DNA of 7,268 nucleotides from Oxalobacteraceae bacterium (GTDB lineage: Bacteria > Pseudomonadota > Gammaproteobacteria > Burkholderiales > Burkholderiaceae_D), in contig CANFGA010000150.1 in the NCBI GenBank assembly GCA_947446335.1, positions 1 to 7,268 on the forward strand, read 5' to 3'. The notes beneath the pieces were generated by a model. The model ran no database searches and had not been told where the DNA came from. It saw only the letters and a list, made by a program, of their open reading frames with translations. This document shows positions 6,199-7,268 of this stretch, piece after piece. A program made the translations under genes and the position numbers. Within the stretch, counting starts at the first letter, position 1. Every line of letters begins with the position of its first letter.

Positions 6199-7009
6199 AC
6201 CGGCGCAACCGGAACAGCGCTTTTGCCTGTTCCATCGGCCGGCGCCAGGTCAGCCGGTGCGCGGCGCCGTGCTGTACGTACATCCGTTCGCCGAAGAGAT
6301 GAACCAGAGCCGACGCATGGCGGCACTGCAGGCGCGCGCCTTTGCAGCACGGGGCTATGGGGTCTTGCAAATCGATTTGTACGGCTGCGGCGACAGCAGC
6401 GGCGATTTTCGCGATGCGCGCTGGTCGATCTGGAAACAGGATCTGGCGCTGGCTTGCGATTGGCTGGCCCAGCGCGTGTCAGGGCCGATCAGCCTGTGGG
6501 GGCTGCGCCTGGGGGCTTTGCTGGCGCTCGATTTCAGCCGGGATGCGACCATGCCGTTCGAGCGCCTGATCCTGTGGCAACCGGTCACCAATGGAAAATC
6601 GCATCTGAATCAATTCTTGCGCCTGCGCATAGCCAGCGCGATGCTGGCCGACGATGCCGACAGCGCAAGTGCTAGCACCAGCGCCACGTTGCGGACGCTA
6701 TTGGCAGGCGGCGCCAGCGTTGAAGTGGCCGGCTACGAACTCGCCTCTGAATTGGCGGCAGCGATCGATTTGCAAGAGGCCAGCGCGAACGTACCGCGCC
6801 AGCCGGTGCACTGGTTCGATTCGACGACGGCAGGCACGATGGCGCCAAAGGTAGAGCGCCATCTGCAGCGCTGGCGCGAGGCTGGCGTTCAGTTGCAACT
6901 GCATCCGGTTGACGGTGTGCCATTTTGGGCCAGCAGCGAGATCGCCGAATGCCCTGCGATGCTGGCCGCCACCAGTTGCCATTGCGCAGGCCATCGCCAT
7001 GATGGTTGA
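6158..7009 (+). CDS. Exosortase A system-associated hydrolase 2 (alpha/beta hydrolase fold, nucleophile Ser replaced)
   Basis: 283 residues; the ATG overlaps the carrier protein stop (ATGA), so translation is likely coupled, with only a weak GAAG upstream. The alpha/beta hydrolase layout is clear: a beta strand and turn AVLYVHPFAEEMNQSRR (37-53), GYGVLQIDLYGCGDSSGDF (66-84), and the nucleophile-elbow position at 111-124. The elbow reads GLRLG (115-119) instead of G-x-Ser-x-G, so Arg117 sits where the catalytic Ser normally is, and the C-terminal part reads VDGVPFW (251-257) without an obvious catalytic GxGH motif. A Ser/Ala-rich stretch (168-176) probably lies in the lid. I recognise it as the TIGR03101-type hydrolase found with exosortase systems, paired with hydrolase 1. 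It may be a binding protein or act by an unusual mechanism; the role is unknown. A run of nine T falls in codons 11-14. Confidence 0.85.
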   Translation: MKTGSAPCALPFFLPAQPEQRFCLFHRPAPGQPVRGAVLYVHPFAEEMNQSRRMAALQARAFAARGYGVLQIDLYGCGDSSGDFRDARWSIWKQDLALACDWLAQRVSGPISLWGLRLGALLALDFSRDATMPFERLILWQPVTNGKSHLNQFLRLRIASAMLADDADSASASTSATLRTLLAGGASVEVAGYELASELAAAIDLQEASANVPRQPVHWFDSTTAGTMAPKVERHLQRWREAGVQLQLHPVDGVPFWASSEIAECPAMLAATSCHCAGHRHDG

Positions 7010-7268
7010 ACAGCGTGCGTTCCATTTCGAATGCCAGTCGTGCCAATTGATCGGCATCCTGAGTTTGCCGATGCTGCTCGAACAAAACGCGCCTGCGCGC
7101 GGTGTCTTGATCGTCACCGGCGGACCGCAATACCGGGCTGGCAGCCACCGCCAGTTCGTGCTGCTCGCTGACGAACTCGCGGCCAACGCCATCCCGGCCA
7201 TGCGCTTCGACTACCGCGGCATGGGCGATAGCGAAGGCGCAGCGCGCACCTTCGAGCAAGTCGAGGAA
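6999..7268 (+). CDS. Exosortase A system-associated hydrolase 1 (alpha/beta hydrolase), 3'-truncated by window edge
   Basis: Ninety codons are visible and the frame is open at the right edge. Two adjacent ATG codons (6999 and 7002) both overlap the last bases of the hydrolase 2 gene; an AGG at 6988-6990 lies 8 bases before the first, so 6999 is preferred. The N-terminal sequence shows the alpha/beta hydrolase pattern of a strand followed by an oxyanion-type turn, VLIVTGGPQYRAGSHRQF (36-53), and then RFDYRGMGDSEG (70-81), which is very characteristic of the TIGR03100-type hydrolase that accompanies hydrolase 2 in exosortase A loci. The nucleophile elbow and the rest of the catalytic residues lie beyond the window, so activity cannot be judged. 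It is the third gene of the rightward operon. The substrate is unknown; release or transfer of the carrier-bound product is one possibility. Confidence 0.85.
   Translation, partial: MMVEQRAFHFECQSCQLIGILSLPMLLEQNAPARGVLIVTGGPQYRAGSHRQFVLLADELAANAIPAMRFDYRGMGDSEGAARTFEQVEE

Noticed and set aside
1..7268. CRISPR arrays, insertion sequences, tRNA or rRNA genes
   Set aside because: I saw no regularly spaced repeats, transposase motifs, terminal inverted repeats or RNA gene signatures; almost the whole window is coding.

Overview
The window looks like part of the accessory biosynthetic segment of an exosortase A (XrtA/EpsH, PEP-CTERM) exopolysaccharide locus from a betaproteobacterium. GC-rich DNA, strong C/G third-position bias and tight gene packing fit Burkholderiales, perhaps Oxalobacteraceae; that taxonomic guess is inference. 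No exosortase, PEP-CTERM protein, glycosyltransferase or polymerase gene lies inside the window, so the locus assignment rests on recognising the characteristic gene set.

Layout. Positions 1-947 (+) hold the 3' part of a FemAB/CelD-type GNAT acetyltransferase that begins before the window. It converges, with a 15-base gap, on a three-gene minus-strand operon that runs leftward from 5652: an AMP-forming acyl/aminoacyl ligase (5652-4048), a fold-III PLP-dependent decarboxylase (4054-2813) and an asparagine-synthetase-like ATP-dependent amide synthetase (2816-963). The ligase/decarboxylase pair overlaps by 7 bases and the decarboxylase/synthetase pair by an ATGA, so translation is probably coupled. 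A control region (5653-5915) separates this operon from a divergent plus-strand operon: a small acyl carrier protein (5916-6161), exosortase-associated hydrolase 2 (6158-7009) and the start of exosortase-associated hydrolase 1 (6999 to the right edge), again with overlapping reading frames.

How the genes may work together (inference). The ligase would activate a carboxylate or amino acid and load it on the carrier protein. The LysA-like decarboxylase would remove a carboxyl group, possibly while the substrate is tethered to the carrier as in butirosin biosynthesis (BtrI/BtrK). The asparagine-synthetase-like enzyme would then form an amide. Its N-terminal glutaminase domain looks dead: the Cys nucleophile is Ser and the RGPD and NGEIYN motifs are lost. 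It may therefore join an amine directly rather than ammonia from glutamine. The hydrolases and GNAT protein may release or transfer the product, perhaps to the exopolysaccharide. The product is unknown to me.

Other points of interest are hydrolase 2 having Arg where alpha/beta hydrolases carry the nucleophilic Ser, and a terminator-like hairpin followed by nine T at the carrier protein/hydrolase 2 junction.
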